Of a stretch of 64,000 bases of DNA, positions 8,863-18,164 are shown piece after piece. The notes beneath the pieces were generated by a model, which was given only the letters and a program-made list of their open reading frames with translations, ran no database searches and was not told the DNA's origin. The position numbers and the translations under genes were made by a program. The DNA comes from Chitinophaga sp. (lineage in GTDB: Bacteria > Bacteroidota > Bacteroidia > Chitinophagales > Chitinophagaceae): the NCBI RefSeq assembly GCF_019236475.1, contig NZ_JAFAIX010000003.1:403878-467877 (forward strand), given 5' to 3'. How positions within the stretch are numbered: the first letter of the stretch is position 1; the number at the start of each line of letters is the position of its first letter.

Positions 8863-9435
8863 ATGGAGATTAAGGTCCTGACCGCGCCAGGCCTGGGTAG
8901 TTCCGGTCCTAGCCACTGGCAAACATTGTGGGAACAGTTTATTCCCGGCACTAAGAGAATAGAGCAAGCCTCCTGGGACTCGCCCGTGTGTACCGCTTGG
9001 GTCATGCATATAGAACGGGAGGTAGCCGCTGCTGGTCCTGGTGTTGTCATTGCGGCGCACAGTCTTGCTTGCCTGGCAGTAGCCCATTGGGCACAGCAAA
9101 CCAAGCGGAGTATTGCAGGCGCCTTGCTAGTAGCTCCAGCGGACCCCAATGGCCCCCATTTCCCTAAAACCGCCGCCGGCTTTGAACCAGTTCCCCATAC
9201 GAGATTACCTTTTAAAAGTATTTTGGTGGGAAGTACGAACGATGAATATTGTTCACTAGACAGGGCCACTTATTTCGCCGCCTCCTGGGGTAGCCGCTTT
9301 GTCAATCTGGGAGCAGCAGGTCATATCAATGCTAATTCAGGACTTGGAGAATGGCCAGCAGGCTTGCATTTACTACAGGAGCTAAACGGTGGACTGCTGA
9401 TTCCAGGAACAATTAACACAAAGATAAACCAGTGA
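8863..9435 (+). CDS. YdeN/RBBP9-type serine hydrolase
   Basis: A 190-residue alpha/beta hydrolase of the YdeN/RBBP9 (Ser_hydrolase) family, cytoplasmic. Typical landmarks are APGLGSSGPSHWQTLWE at the N-terminus, the nucleophile Ser in AAHSLAC, the S-x-x-D-x-Y-type motif GSTNDEYCSL carrying the acid residue, and GHINANSGLGEWPAG carrying the His. I place the start at ATG 8863 (MEIKVLTAPG), where the family N-terminus begins; an upstream in-frame ATG at 8815 lies inside the repeat array and would add a non-family tail. The substrate is unknown for most members. The preceding gap (8482-8862) holds only the terminator and element B. Confidence 0.88.
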   Translation: MEIKVLTAPGLGSSGPSHWQTLWEQFIPGTKRIEQASWDSPVCTAWVMHIEREVAAAGPGVVIAAHSLACLAVAHWAQQTKRSIAGALLVAPADPNGPHFPKTAAGFEPVPHTRLPFKSILVGSTNDEYCSLDRATYFAASWGSRFVNLGAAGHINANSGLGEWPAGLHLLQELNGGLLIPGTINTKINQ

Positions 9436-9461
9436 CATCCCTCACAAGATAAGAGACATGT

Positions 9462-9469
9462 TACCTTTG
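9462..9469 (+). promoter_or_regulatory. Candidate -7 box for the ECF sigma gene (TACCTTTG)
   Basis: A perfect TAnnTTTG match 49 bases before the sigma-factor ATG. The -33 position shows only a weak GTGA, so the box may be recognised by an alternative sigma factor or be a weak housekeeping promoter. Confidence 0.5.
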
Positions 9470-9518
9470 GCCCTGCACATCCAACTTATTGTATTTATTA
9501 TCACCTTTTAAGGACAGT

Positions 9519-10070
9519 ATGCCAGAAACACTGATGTGGGAACGATTTCAGAAGGGCGATACCATTGCATTTGAGCATATTTTTCAGGAACACTGGAATA
9601 TGTTGATGCATTATGCCTGTAGCATCCTGCACGACGATGCTATGGCTAAGGATGTATTGCAGAACTTCTTCCTCGAACTATGGGAGAAAAGGGAAGCATT
9701 ACCAGTACCACAAGAAATCAAAGCCTTCTTGTTATTTCTCTTGCGCCTCCGTATCCTGAATGCTTTACGCAAAGAAGATATTCGTAGCAGACATGAACAC
9801 AGCTTTGCCCAATTGCTGCAAGAGCATACCTCCAATAGTACTGACCAACTGTATTATAAACAGATGTATGAAGAACTGATGCAACATCTGAACCAACTAC
9901 CGCCAAAGATTCGGCAAGTATTTTATATGAGCAAATTCGAATACCGTAGTGTCGCGGAAATTGCGGCTGCCCTAGGCGCCTCTGAGCAAACGGTACGTAA
10001 CCAATTAAATACCGCTAACAAAAGATTGAAAGTGATGTTGAAAGGCTCTATCGCCTCTTTCCTGTTGTAG
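9519..10070 (+). CDS. ECF sigma-70 factor (FecI/SusC-linked type)
   Basis: An RNA polymerase sigma factor of about 183 residues that would direct transcription of the SusC/SusD locus when released by the FecR partner. Region 2 includes AFEHIFQEHWNMLMHYACSILHD and AKDVLQNFFLELWEKRE; region 4 is RQVFYMSKFEYRSVAEIAAALGASEQTVRNQLNTANKRL, an HTH typical of Bacteroidota FecI-like factors. I start at the ATG at 9519 (MPETLMW), preceded by AAGGACAG; a TTG at 9489 would add ten residues not expected in the family. It is followed by fecR-like, susC and susD genes in the same direction. Confidence 0.92.
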   Translation: MPETLMWERFQKGDTIAFEHIFQEHWNMLMHYACSILHDDAMAKDVLQNFFLELWEKREALPVPQEIKAFLLFLLRLRILNALRKEDIRSRHEHSFAQLLQEHTSNSTDQLYYKQMYEELMQHLNQLPPKIRQVFYMSKFEYRSVAEIAAALGASEQTVRNQLNTANKRLKVMLKGSIASFLL

Positions 10071-10259
10071 GGAGACAGCCACTGCACATTGCCAATGCCC
10101 TTACCCACCGGTAAGAGCCGGATACCTTTTTGTCCTATCCTTCCCTATCCCAGTATTACCAAATTGTTAAGCCGACAGTCGCAATAGTTATCCGCTTCGT
10201 GTCGTGTGACATATCAGTATAACAAGCATTTTAAAGAGAGAAGCTAAATCGATTTATCA

Positions 10260-11195
10260 TTGGAAAGAAATGCAATATATCAGCTAATCGCCAAATATAG
10301 AGCCGGCAAATGCAGCGTGGAAGAAGTAGTATTACTCATGGCCTGGATGGATAAGATGCACGCCGCCGCGCCAGCAGCAGCACTTCCACCAGAGATGCAG
10401 GAATCTGTTAAACAGGCATTGCTGAAACATATTCATACCGGTAATGTAAAACCATTATATAAATGGAAACGCTGGGCAGCAGCAGCGGTAGTACTGCCCG
10501 TACTGGCCTTCTCCTGCTGGTGGTATCAGCAAGCATCCCGCAAAACAGGTGTGGTAGCCTGGACAAAAATCAGCACCGGATTAAAAGAAGTAAAAAAAGT
10601 ACAACTCCCCGATGGATCACAGGTATGGCTAAACGCTGCCAGTACCCTGGAATATGCTAGCAGCTTCAATCACCAAAACCGCTCTGTGAAAGTACACGGA
10701 CAAGCCTATTTCGATGTACACCAGGATAGTCGCCGTCCTTTCCTCGTGGAAGCGGGCCAACTACGTGTAGACGTACTCGGTACTGCCTTCTCTATTACCA
10801 GTATAGCTGGGCAGCCAGCTAGAGTGGCCGTGGCTACCGGTAAAGTACAAGTATCTGAAAACAAACAAGTATTGGGCGTGCTCCATGCTACGGAACAACT
10901 GATTATCACACCAGAGAAAGCCATCTTTAGTAAAACAGATAGTACTAGCATCAGCAGTTGGACCACCGGAGAAATTATTCTCAGCGACGTGTCCCTGCAA
11001 CAGGTGTTATGGGAACTGGAAAACTACTATGGTATTCAGTTTCATAGCCAGACAGATATATCCCGCTGTCGCCTAAACATCAATTTCAGCAAAGCGATGA
11101 CGCTGCAGGACAAATTGGATATCATCTCCAAAATCAGCATCTCACCAAAACTGCATTTCCATACTACAGATCATAAAAATTATACGATTCAATAA
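10260..11195 (+). CDS. FecR-type anti-sigma factor
   Basis: A 311-residue inner-membrane anti-sigma factor. The N-terminal cytoplasmic part (IYQLIAKYRAGKCSVEEVVLLMAWMD) binds the sigma factor. One membrane segment follows (about residues 77-93, AAAVVLPVLAFSCWWY), then the periplasmic FecR domain (about 105-205: VQLPDGSQVWLNAASTLEY and VHGQAYFDV are signature) and a C-terminal DUF4974 region (about 230-311). It receives the signal from the STN domain of the downstream SusC. The start is TTG at 10260, with no ATG in reach. The 189-bp gap after the sigma gene contains only a weak hairpin (CTTACC/GGTAAG). Confidence 0.93.
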   Translation: MERNAIYQLIAKYRAGKCSVEEVVLLMAWMDKMHAAAPAAALPPEMQESVKQALLKHIHTGNVKPLYKWKRWAAAAVVLPVLAFSCWWYQQASRKTGVVAWTKISTGLKEVKKVQLPDGSQVWLNAASTLEYASSFNHQNRSVKVHGQAYFDVHQDSRRPFLVEAGQLRVDVLGTAFSITSIAGQPARVAVATGKVQVSENKQVLGVLHATEQLIITPEKAIFSKTDSTSISSWTTGEIILSDVSLQQVLWELENYYGIQFHSQTDISRCRLNINFSKAMTLQDKLDIISKISISPKLHFHTTDHKNYTIQ

Positions 11196-11228
11196 CGAAC
11201 AGACAATTCATATTTTAATACAAACACT

Positions 11229-14200
11229 ATGCAACCATCATTGCGTCACCACCTCAAACATCCCAAAAGGGTAAAGCCTGTGCTAATGCTATTGCTGGCC
11301 GCCATCCCTTTCACAGAAAGCTTTTCGGCATTCAGCCAGGCATTACAGCATGTAGTGCCAGGTATGGAAGTGAAAAACGGCACGCTTACACAAGCTATTG
11401 CCTCTTTGGAAAAGAAGGCGGGTGTCAGGATTTCTTATGACCAACGCGCTTTATCCACTGTTCAGGTAGCACCACATTCCTGGAAGAATGAAACGGTAGC
11501 CGCTATTCTCGCAGACCTACTGAATAGCACTGGTCTGAAATATGAAGAGCGTCAGCAGACGATTGTTATCTTTCCTGCCGGACAAGCTAGTGCCGACAAC
11601 TCCCTGCAACAGGAGAAAAAGATAACTGGTACGGTTACTGACGCCAACGGTCCGCTGCCAGGCGCTGTAGTATTGGTGAAAGGTACCAGCAAAGGCGCCA
11701 TCACTGACGCTACCGGACGTTTCGCTATCAATGCTACCACAGCGGGAGAAGTAATCCTGACAGTGAGCATGGTGGGTTATAAAACAACAGAAGTAGCCTA
11801 CAACGGCGCTCCACTCCAAGTTGTAATGGCTACCAACAGCCGCGAACTCGGACAGGTACTCGTAGTTGGTTATGGTTCTCAGAGTCGTACTAAAATATCC
11901 TCTGCTATCACCGATGTAAAACTGGACAAACTGAACTCCCGCTCTGTAAATAGTGTGGAAGAAGCCATGCAAGGTAAAGCACCAGGCGTAGTAGTACAGA
12001 ACCAAGGCGGCGACCCCACCTCTCCTCCTAAAGTATATATCCGCGGTACAGGCGGTATCAACGGTGAAAACCCACTGTATGTAGTAGATGGTTCTATCTA
12101 TAATGGTTTAATCAACCCGGCAGATATCGAGTCTATTACCGTACTGAAAGATGCGTCCGCCGCTATCTATGGTGCTAGAGCTTCCGGAGGTGTTATCCTG
12201 ATTACTACCAAGAAAGGTAAATCCGGCAGAATGAGCGTGAACGCAGATGCCAAATTCGGGGTACAAAAGGTTTACAAAACCATGAAAGTCCTGAATGCAG
12301 CAGAGTTCAACAATGTAATGAACCAAGCGTATGATAACGCTGGTAAAACGCGCAACCCGGCCTACGATCCAACCCAAAATCCCGATGGTAATATCACCCG
12401 CACTGACTGGATGGATGCAATCACCCGTACCGCTCAATTGCAGGAATACAATGTTGATCTGAATGGAGGTAACGATAAATCCAAATACTTCATGGGCTTT
12501 GGTTATCGCAAACAGGAAGGTATCCTGTTAAACACTTTCAATGAAAGATATAATTTCCGCCTGAACACTGAGCACCAGGTTGCTCCATGGCTGAAAGTAG
12601 GTGAAAACCTCTCCTATGCATTTTCCAATGGTAACGGCGCTAATACCACCAGTGCTTATACTGGCGCTATTCTCACCGCTTTATACTATACGCCAAGCGT
12701 AAGCCCTTATCAGCCTGATGGCTCCTTCAGCGGCCTTCCTGTGAAATTTGCAGGCGCTTACGGCGACGTAATCAACCCAGTGGCTTATCTGCAACGTCTG
12801 GATAGCAAAAATCCAAAGAGCTTCCTCCTGATCAACCCTTACGTGGAAGTAAAGCTCCCTGCTAACCTGACTTTCAGATCCAACCTGGCTATCAATAAGG
12901 TGTTTGATAATACCAAAACCTTTAACTCCCGTATCCTGGAAATAGGTAAGATTTTTGACTTCAACAATCTCTATCTCTCCAACAGCAATTCTAACGATGT
13001 ACTGGCAGAGCAAACGCTTACCTATGATAAACAACTGCAAGGACATCATGTCAATGTGGTAGGTGGTTATAGCTTCCAGCAATACCGTCGCGATTACTTC
13101 AGCCTGTTGGTCAATAACTTCAACGATGAAAGGCCAGCTTACCGTTACCCACAAAATGGTGCCGCGGTTGATCCTAATGGCTTCCTAGGTGGAAAAGATA
13201 AATCAGCACTCGAGTCTTTCTTTGCTCGTCTGAACTATGACTATAAAGCGAAATACCTGTTCTCTTTAGTGGGCAGACGTGATGGTTCCAGCTTGGTAGC
13301 TCCGCAGAACCGTTACCAGAACTACTATTCTGTTTCCGCAGGATGGGTACTGACCAACGAAAATTTCATCAAGGATAATATCTCTGATAAAATCCTTTCT
13401 TACCTGAAACTTAGAGCCAGCAATGGTTTACTTGGTAACCTCGCTTCATTGCCTGCAGGTGCGGTAAATCCGTTATTAGGTAAAACTACTACCTATGGTG
13501 GCGCTACGCCAACTGTTGGAAATGGATATGCTGAAACCGCACTGGCAAACCCCAATCTTACCTGGGCTGAGTCCAAACAAACCAATCTCGGTCTGGATCT
13601 GGGCTTACTGGACAACAGGATTTACCTCGTAGCAGATTACTACATCAAGAATACCATCAAAATGCTGCGTCAGAAACCACCATTAAGTACAGATGGCGTT
13701 CCAAACGGTACTTGGATGAACGTGGGTGATGTACGCGACAAGGGTATCGAACTGGGTCTTACTTTCAACAGCAAACAAGGCAGCGAATTCCAGTACAGCA
13801 TAAGCGCAAACCTCGCTACTGTCAACAATAAACTGGTAAGCCTGGGCCTCGGAGATAGAGTACTCAATACTTCCAATATCAATATCCGTAGCTCCATCAC
13901 GCCTATTCGCATCGAAGAAGGACAACCACTGTATTCCTACTACCTGGTGAAAACAGCAGGCATCTTCCAGTCACAACAAGAAATTGATAACTATACCTGG
14001 ACAGATCCTAAAACCGGCGTTACTACTAAAATTCAGCCGAATGCAAAACCAGGAGATCTGAAGTTCATTGACGCCAACAATGATGGTAAAATCAACAACT
14101 CTGATCGCCAGTTCATGGGTACGCCATTCCCTAAATTCACCTATGGCTTCTCCTTCAACGGTAGCTACAAAGGTTTTGATATCAACATCTTCGTACAAGG

Positions 14201-14627
14201 CGTTCATGGCAACAAAATCTTCAACGCGCTTAAATACACTGGCCTAGCACCATTGGTGACTGGTCAGGGTTATAACCTGCTGGCAGATGTTAAAAACGCC
14301 TGGACACCAACCAACACTAATACCAACATTCCAAGAGTATCTATCTCTGATCCTAACGGTAACTTCGGAACTACCTCCGATTGGTACCTGGAAGATGGTT
14401 CCTACATGCGCGTAAAGAACGTTACACTGGGTTACACCCTGCCTGATAAACTGACAGGACGTTACCATATCAACAAATTACGTGTATTCGTTACCGGTAA
14501 CAACTTGCTCACTATTACCAAATACACGGGTATGGATCCAGAAGTTGGTACGGATACCTACGGTATTGACCTGGGCCGTTATCCACAAGCAAGAGGATTT
14601 ATCGCTGGTCTGAACCTGAATTTCTAA
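11229..14627 (+). CDS. SusC/RagA family TonB-dependent outer-membrane transporter with STN domain
   Basis: An 1132-residue TonB-dependent importer. In order: signal peptide (about 1-36), STN domain (about 50-110, GMEVKNGTLTQAIASLEKKAG then VAAILADLLNSTGLKYEE), carboxypeptidase-regulatory-like domain (about 130-205, ITGTVTDANGPLPGAVVLVKG), plug (about 215-325, with YIRGTGGINGENPLYVVDG) and a 22-strand barrel to the C-terminal F. The STN domain links it to the FecR anti-sigma factor, so substrate binding should induce its own operon. Next to SusD, it forms the usual lid-and-barrel importer. The substrate is not evident from sequence; the downstream phosphatase suggests a phosphate ester. Confidence 0.95.
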   Translation: MQPSLRHHLKHPKRVKPVLMLLLAAIPFTESFSAFSQALQHVVPGMEVKNGTLTQAIASLEKKAGVRISYDQRALSTVQVAPHSWKNETVAAILADLLNSTGLKYEERQQTIVIFPAGQASADNSLQQEKKITGTVTDANGPLPGAVVLVKGTSKGAITDATGRFAINATTAGEVILTVSMVGYKTTEVAYNGAPLQVVMATNSRELGQVLVVGYGSQSRTKISSAITDVKLDKLNSRSVNSVEEAMQGKAPGVVVQNQGGDPTSPPKVYIRGTGGINGENPLYVVDGSIYNGLINPADIESITVLKDASAAIYGARASGGVILITTKKGKSGRMSVNADAKFGVQKVYKTMKVLNAAEFNNVMNQAYDNAGKTRNPAYDPTQNPDGNITRTDWMDAITRTAQLQEYNVDLNGGNDKSKYFMGFGYRKQEGILLNTFNERYNFRLNTEHQVAPWLKVGENLSYAFSNGNGANTTSAYTGAILTALYYTPSVSPYQPDGSFSGLPVKFAGAYGDVINPVAYLQRLDSKNPKSFLLINPYVEVKLPANLTFRSNLAINKVFDNTKTFNSRILEIGKIFDFNNLYLSNSNSNDVLAEQTLTYDKQLQGHHVNVVGGYSFQQYRRDYFSLLVNNFNDERPAYRYPQNGAAVDPNGFLGGKDKSALESFFARLNYDYKAKYLFSLVGRRDGSSLVAPQNRYQNYYSVSAGWVLTNENFIKDNISDKILSYLKLRASNGLLGNLASLPAGAVNPLLGKTTTYGGATPTVGNGYAETALANPNLTWAESKQTNLGLDLGLLDNRIYLVADYYIKNTIKMLRQKPPLSTDGVPNGTWMNVGDVRDKGIELGLTFNSKQGSEFQYSISANLATVNNKLVSLGLGDRVLNTSNINIRSSITPIRIEEGQPLYSYYLVKTAGIFQSQQEIDNYTWTDPKTGVTTKIQPNAKPGDLKFIDANNDGKINNSDRQFMGTPFPKFTYGFSFNGSYKGFDINIFVQGVHGNKIFNALKYTGLAPLVTGQGYNLLADVKNAWTPTNTNTNIPRVSISDPNGNFGTTSDWYLEDGSYMRVKNVTLGYTLPDKLTGRYHINKLRVFVTGNNLLTITKYTGMDPEVGTDTYGIDLGRYPQARGFIAGLNLNF

Positions 14628-14645
14628 TACTAACCGGACATTTTT

Positions 14646-16160
14646 ATGAAAAAGACAATATACGCTTTCTCCATACTGGCAGGACTTAGCTTCACTGCCT
14701 GCAACAAAAAGCTGGACGTAGTACCGGAAGGTTCTCCGTCGCTCGGAAACTTCTGGCAGACTTCACAGGATGCTACCAGTGGCGTAAATGCCATGTACGA
14801 ACAATTTGATGATGAAAACTTCTATGGACGTGGCTGTTTCTGGTTCATTGACGCCAGCGATGATATGGTGGTAGGTCGTGGTAAACCGGAAGCGGAAAAC
14901 ATCAAAAACTTTAACTCTTCGTTTATTGGTGGTAGTTATACGGATGGCCAGTGGTCGCTGCGTTACATCGTTATCAAACGTGCCAACGACGTACTGCGGA
15001 ACGTTCCTAATATCAAGATGAACGATGATCTGAAAAGACGCTATCTTGGAGAAGCTTACTTCCTGAGCGGATTGATGTATTATCAACTGGCATATAACTA
15101 TGGAAATGATCAAGCGGGTGTTCCTATTGTCAGCAAATACAGCCCAACGCCAGGTGCGGTAGTACCAAGAGCGGCTAATGTGAACGTCAATTACGATTCC
15201 ATTATTACTGATCTGAAACGTGCTGCCTCCCTGCTGCCGAACTTTGATACTTATAAACCGGCAGATTATGGCCACGCGCACAGAACCGCGGCACTGGCTT
15301 ATCTGGCAAAAACATATCTCTACAAAAAAGATTATGCGAATGCAGAAAGCTACGCTGATTCTGTAATTTTAAGTGGCAAACATGCGCTGTTGCCTAATTT
15401 CGCGGATGTATTCACCATCGCCAATAACTGGACATCTGAATATATCTGGTCTGCATACAGCACTGCTGCTGGTACCAGCGGCTGGGGAAGTATCCTCCCA
15501 GGCGTAATGCTGGAACTGACAGGTTGGGGTAAATACAATGGCTGGGGCTATTACATGCCTACGAGAGAGCTGGTGGACGAATACGAACCAGGCGACCTTC
15601 GCAAAGCCGCTACTATCCTGCAACCAGGCGATCAGTTCAAATATTTCGGCGATACCAGAACTTATAGTTCTACCAACAGTAACAGTGGCTACCAGTTCCG
15701 TAAGTACATGGAACCATTTGGTTATGCCAATCCAGTGGGTACTTACCTGAGCCCTAACGGTGACCACCCTACGACAGCTTTAAATCCACCACTGTTACGT
15801 TATGCAGAAGTGATTTTGATCAAAGCAGAAGCGAAACTGATGCAAGGTAAGAACGCAGATGCAGAGATCAATTTGATCCGCCAACGTGCAGGACTGGCGC
15901 CTATCACTGGCGCTACCATGACCAATCTGAAACATGAAAGAAGAATGGAACTGGCTGGCGAATGGGCCGACCGTCACCGCGACCTGGTAAGATGGGGCGA
16001 TGCGCAAGCTGCTTATGCTAAACCTTTACATGGTTACGATCCTACCAAAGTAATTTGGCCTGCTCGTAATTTCAATCCGGCTGTTCACAACGTTTGGCCT
16101 GTACCACAACGCGAAATCGATGCGAGTGGCGGTAAAATCCAACAGAACCAAGGCTGGTAA
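14646..16160 (+). CDS. SusD/RagB family surface lipoprotein
   Basis: A 504-residue nutrient-binding lipoprotein that caps the SusC barrel. The N-terminus is a lipoprotein signal with lipobox LSFTAC (Cys near residue 19). The alpha-helical SusD fold is recognisable by YLGEAYFLSGLMYYQLAYNYG, AALAYLAKTYLYKKDYANAESYADSVI, and the C-terminal RYAEVILIKAEAKLMQGK and LKHERRMELAGEWADRHRDLVRWG. It starts 18 bp after susC and ends before a terminator, so susC and susD are one transcript with partial read-through possible to the phosphatase gene. Confidence 0.95.
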   Translation: MKKTIYAFSILAGLSFTACNKKLDVVPEGSPSLGNFWQTSQDATSGVNAMYEQFDDENFYGRGCFWFIDASDDMVVGRGKPEAENIKNFNSSFIGGSYTDGQWSLRYIVIKRANDVLRNVPNIKMNDDLKRRYLGEAYFLSGLMYYQLAYNYGNDQAGVPIVSKYSPTPGAVVPRAANVNVNYDSIITDLKRAASLLPNFDTYKPADYGHAHRTAALAYLAKTYLYKKDYANAESYADSVILSGKHALLPNFADVFTIANNWTSEYIWSAYSTAAGTSGWGSILPGVMLELTGWGKYNGWGYYMPTRELVDEYEPGDLRKAATILQPGDQFKYFGDTRTYSSTNSNSGYQFRKYMEPFGYANPVGTYLSPNGDHPTTALNPPLLRYAEVILIKAEAKLMQGKNADAEINLIRQRAGLAPITGATMTNLKHERRMELAGEWADRHRDLVRWGDAQAAYAKPLHGYDPTKVIWPARNFNPAVHNVWPVPQREIDASGGKIQQNQGW

Positions 16161-16184
16161 CAACTGATTTGTATTTCTAAACCG

Positions 16185-16219
16185 GACCCCTTGCCAGTCT
16201 TCGGTAAGGGGTCTTTCTT
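16185..16219 (+). terminator. Terminator between susD and the phosphatase gene
   Basis: GACCCCTTGCC pairs with GGTAAGGGGTC (one G-U pair) around a 7-base loop, followed by TTTCTTT. Lying only 22 bp before the next start codon, it probably lowers rather than abolishes downstream expression. Confidence 0.7.
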
Positions 16220-16234
16220 TAACAATCATTTCCA

Positions 16235-18079
16235 TTGAAACGACTTTTCTTCCTACCCGCCTTCCTACTAGCAGCTAACGTATATGCACAAACGAAAACT
16301 TATACGATGGCGCAAGCACATTCTCACAACGACTACGAACGCAGTACGCCGTTCTACGCAGCCGCGTCTCTCCAATTCGGCTCTATCGAAGCAGATATTC
16401 ATTTGAAAGACGGAGAATTGTATGTAGCCCATGATACCAAGGATATTCAAACGGTCCGCACCTTTCGCAGCATGTACCTGCAACCGGTTTTACGCCAGTT
16501 TGAACTGAATAACGGTCAGGCCTATACGGACGGTACGCCTTTGCAATTATTGATAGATGTTAAAACTGCCGCCGCCCCTACCCTCAAGGCTTTGCAGCAG
16601 CAATTACTGCCTTACCGCCAGTATTTTGACCGGTCTGTTAATCCGAAAGCCGTTCGCATTGTGCTTTCCGGCAACCTGCCACCCGTAAGCGAATGGCAGC
16701 AATACGATCCTATGTTCTTCTTCGACGGGCGTCCGGATAGTACCTATCCCGCAGAGATGCGTGCTCGTATAGCCATGCTCAGCACGGATTTCGAAAAGTA
16801 TTCCAAATGGAATGGGAAAGGCACCCTCACACCAGAGGATTTAAAAGCCGTAAAACAGATTATCGATAGTACACACGCCAGGGGCTTCGCTTTCCGCTTC
16901 TGGGGCGCGCCAGATACCAGGAGCGCCTGGTACAAACTGATGGATCTGGGAGTAGATATGATTGGTACCGATCACCCGGCTGCCTTCTCCGATGTTATAA
17001 GGAATGTTTCCGCCACGACGACTGGCAGTCTCCCTATACATCCTGTTTACACGCCCACTTATGCCAGCGATGCGACCAATATCAAATCGAAAAATGTCAT
17101 CCTCTTCATCGGCGATGGTACGGGGTTGGCACAGATGTATGCCGGCTATACCGCCAACAAAGGGGATCTGAATATATTTCGGATGAAACAACTGGGACTT
17201 TCCAAAACCCAATCCTCCGATAACTACCATACCGACAGCGCCGCTGGTGGTACTGCCATGGGCAGCGGCAAAAAAACAAATAACCGGGAAATAGGCATGG
17301 ACAATACATATGTTTCCATTCCTGTACTGCCGGAAATCCTGGCTCCTGCTGGCATTCGGAGCGGCGTGCTGGTAACCGAAGAGATTACAGGCGCTACGCC
17401 TGCCGCTTTTTACGGACATACCGCGGATAGAGATAGTAGTCGCACCCTGTTTCATCAACTGGCCGACAGCAAGCTATCGCTGGCAATTGGCGGAGGAAAA
17501 GAAGAGTTAGAACAGGAAACCACTGCGAGATGGCGAGACACACTGGCTACCCAAGGTATTCTCATCACCGATGCCGCGAAGTGGAACCCTACTACTGGCA
17601 ACCGTACCTTGGTGATATTGAGCAATAAAGTAGTGAACTCCATGCAACAGGGCCGTGGAGATTACCTGAAGCAATCTTTGAAAAAGGCATTACAGCAACT
17701 GAACGCCAGCGGCAAAGGCTTTTTCTTGATGGTAGAAGGCTCTCGCATCGACCATGGCGGCCATTTCAACAACCTAGATTACCTGGTGCGGGAAATGCTA
17801 GATTTTGATGATGCAATTGGAGAAGCCATGGCTTTTGCAGATAAAGACAAACAAACCACTATTATCGTCACTGCTGATCACGAAACTAGCGGACTGGCCT
17901 TAATGGATGGAGATATCAGCCAGGGCTGGTTGCGCGGACATTTCGCCACCAATGATCATACAGGCATTCCCGTTATGGTATTCGCATACGGGCCCAATTC
18001 TCAGCTTTTCAGAGGAGTATATGAAAATACGGAGATCTTCAGTAAAATTTTGGAATGTTTCCGGATATCCCGAAAATAA
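16235..18079 (+). CDS. Fusion of a GDPD/PI-PLC-superfamily domain and alkaline phosphatase
   Basis: A 614-residue exported protein with a signal peptide (1-18). The N-terminal domain (about 22-275) has the GDPD/PI-PLC superfamily marks HSHNDYER, SIEADIHLKDGELYVAHD and a final MIGTDHP, suggesting phosphodiester cleavage. The C-terminal domain (about 288-612) is an alkaline phosphatase: metal Asp in FIGDGTG, nucleophile S335 in TDSAAGGTA, and the metal residues in VEGSRIDHGGH, TADHETSG and NDHTGIP. A diesterase joined to a monoesterase could take a phosphodiester to free phosphate in one protein. The start is TTG. Its position behind susCD suggests it supplies or processes that importer's ligand; substrate is inference. 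Confidence 0.9.
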   Translation: MKRLFFLPAFLLAANVYAQTKTYTMAQAHSHNDYERSTPFYAAASLQFGSIEADIHLKDGELYVAHDTKDIQTVRTFRSMYLQPVLRQFELNNGQAYTDGTPLQLLIDVKTAAAPTLKALQQQLLPYRQYFDRSVNPKAVRIVLSGNLPPVSEWQQYDPMFFFDGRPDSTYPAEMRARIAMLSTDFEKYSKWNGKGTLTPEDLKAVKQIIDSTHARGFAFRFWGAPDTRSAWYKLMDLGVDMIGTDHPAAFSDVIRNVSATTTGSLPIHPVYTPTYASDATNIKSKNVILFIGDGTGLAQMYAGYTANKGDLNIFRMKQLGLSKTQSSDNYHTDSAAGGTAMGSGKKTNNREIGMDNTYVSIPVLPEILAPAGIRSGVLVTEEITGATPAAFYGHTADRDSSRTLFHQLADSKLSLAIGGGKEELEQETTARWRDTLATQGILITDAAKWNPTTGNRTLVILSNKVVNSMQQGRGDYLKQSLKKALQQLNASGKGFFLMVEGSRIDHGGHFNNLDYLVREMLDFDDAIGEAMAFADKDKQTTIIVTADHETSGLALMDGDISQGWLRGHFATNDHTGIPVMVFAYGPNSQLFRGVYENTEIFSKILECFRISRK

Positions 18080-18101
18080 AAGCGTCTTGTTTTTCACATT
18101 T

Positions 18102-18138
18102 GCAAAGGGATTGACGTCTGCGACGTCAATCCCTTTGC
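18102..18138. terminator. Bidirectional hairpin with GACGTC tip
   Basis: Two perfect 17-base arms (18102-18118 and 18122-18138) flank a TGC loop; the six closing pairs are GACGTC/GACGTC. It lies between the convergent phosphatase and HAD genes, so it probably stops both. On its right is TTTTTGATACAGCC, whose reverse complement GGCTGTATCAAAAA also borders the hairpin at 43675. Confidence 0.8.
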
Positions 18139-18164
18139 TTACTTTTTGATACAGCCTCGGCTAA

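Noticed and set aside
8578..9099. 173-codon minus-strand ORF covering element B and the start of the serine hydrolase
   Set aside because: Its N-terminal half is antisense to the clear YdeN/RBBP9 gene and its C-terminal half is the 57-bp repeats, which are open only because 57 is a multiple of three. I mention its repeats under element B but do not call it a gene.
16841..17458. 205-codon minus-strand ORF
   Set aside because: Antisense to the GDPD-alkaline phosphatase gene, whose catalytic motifs are intact.
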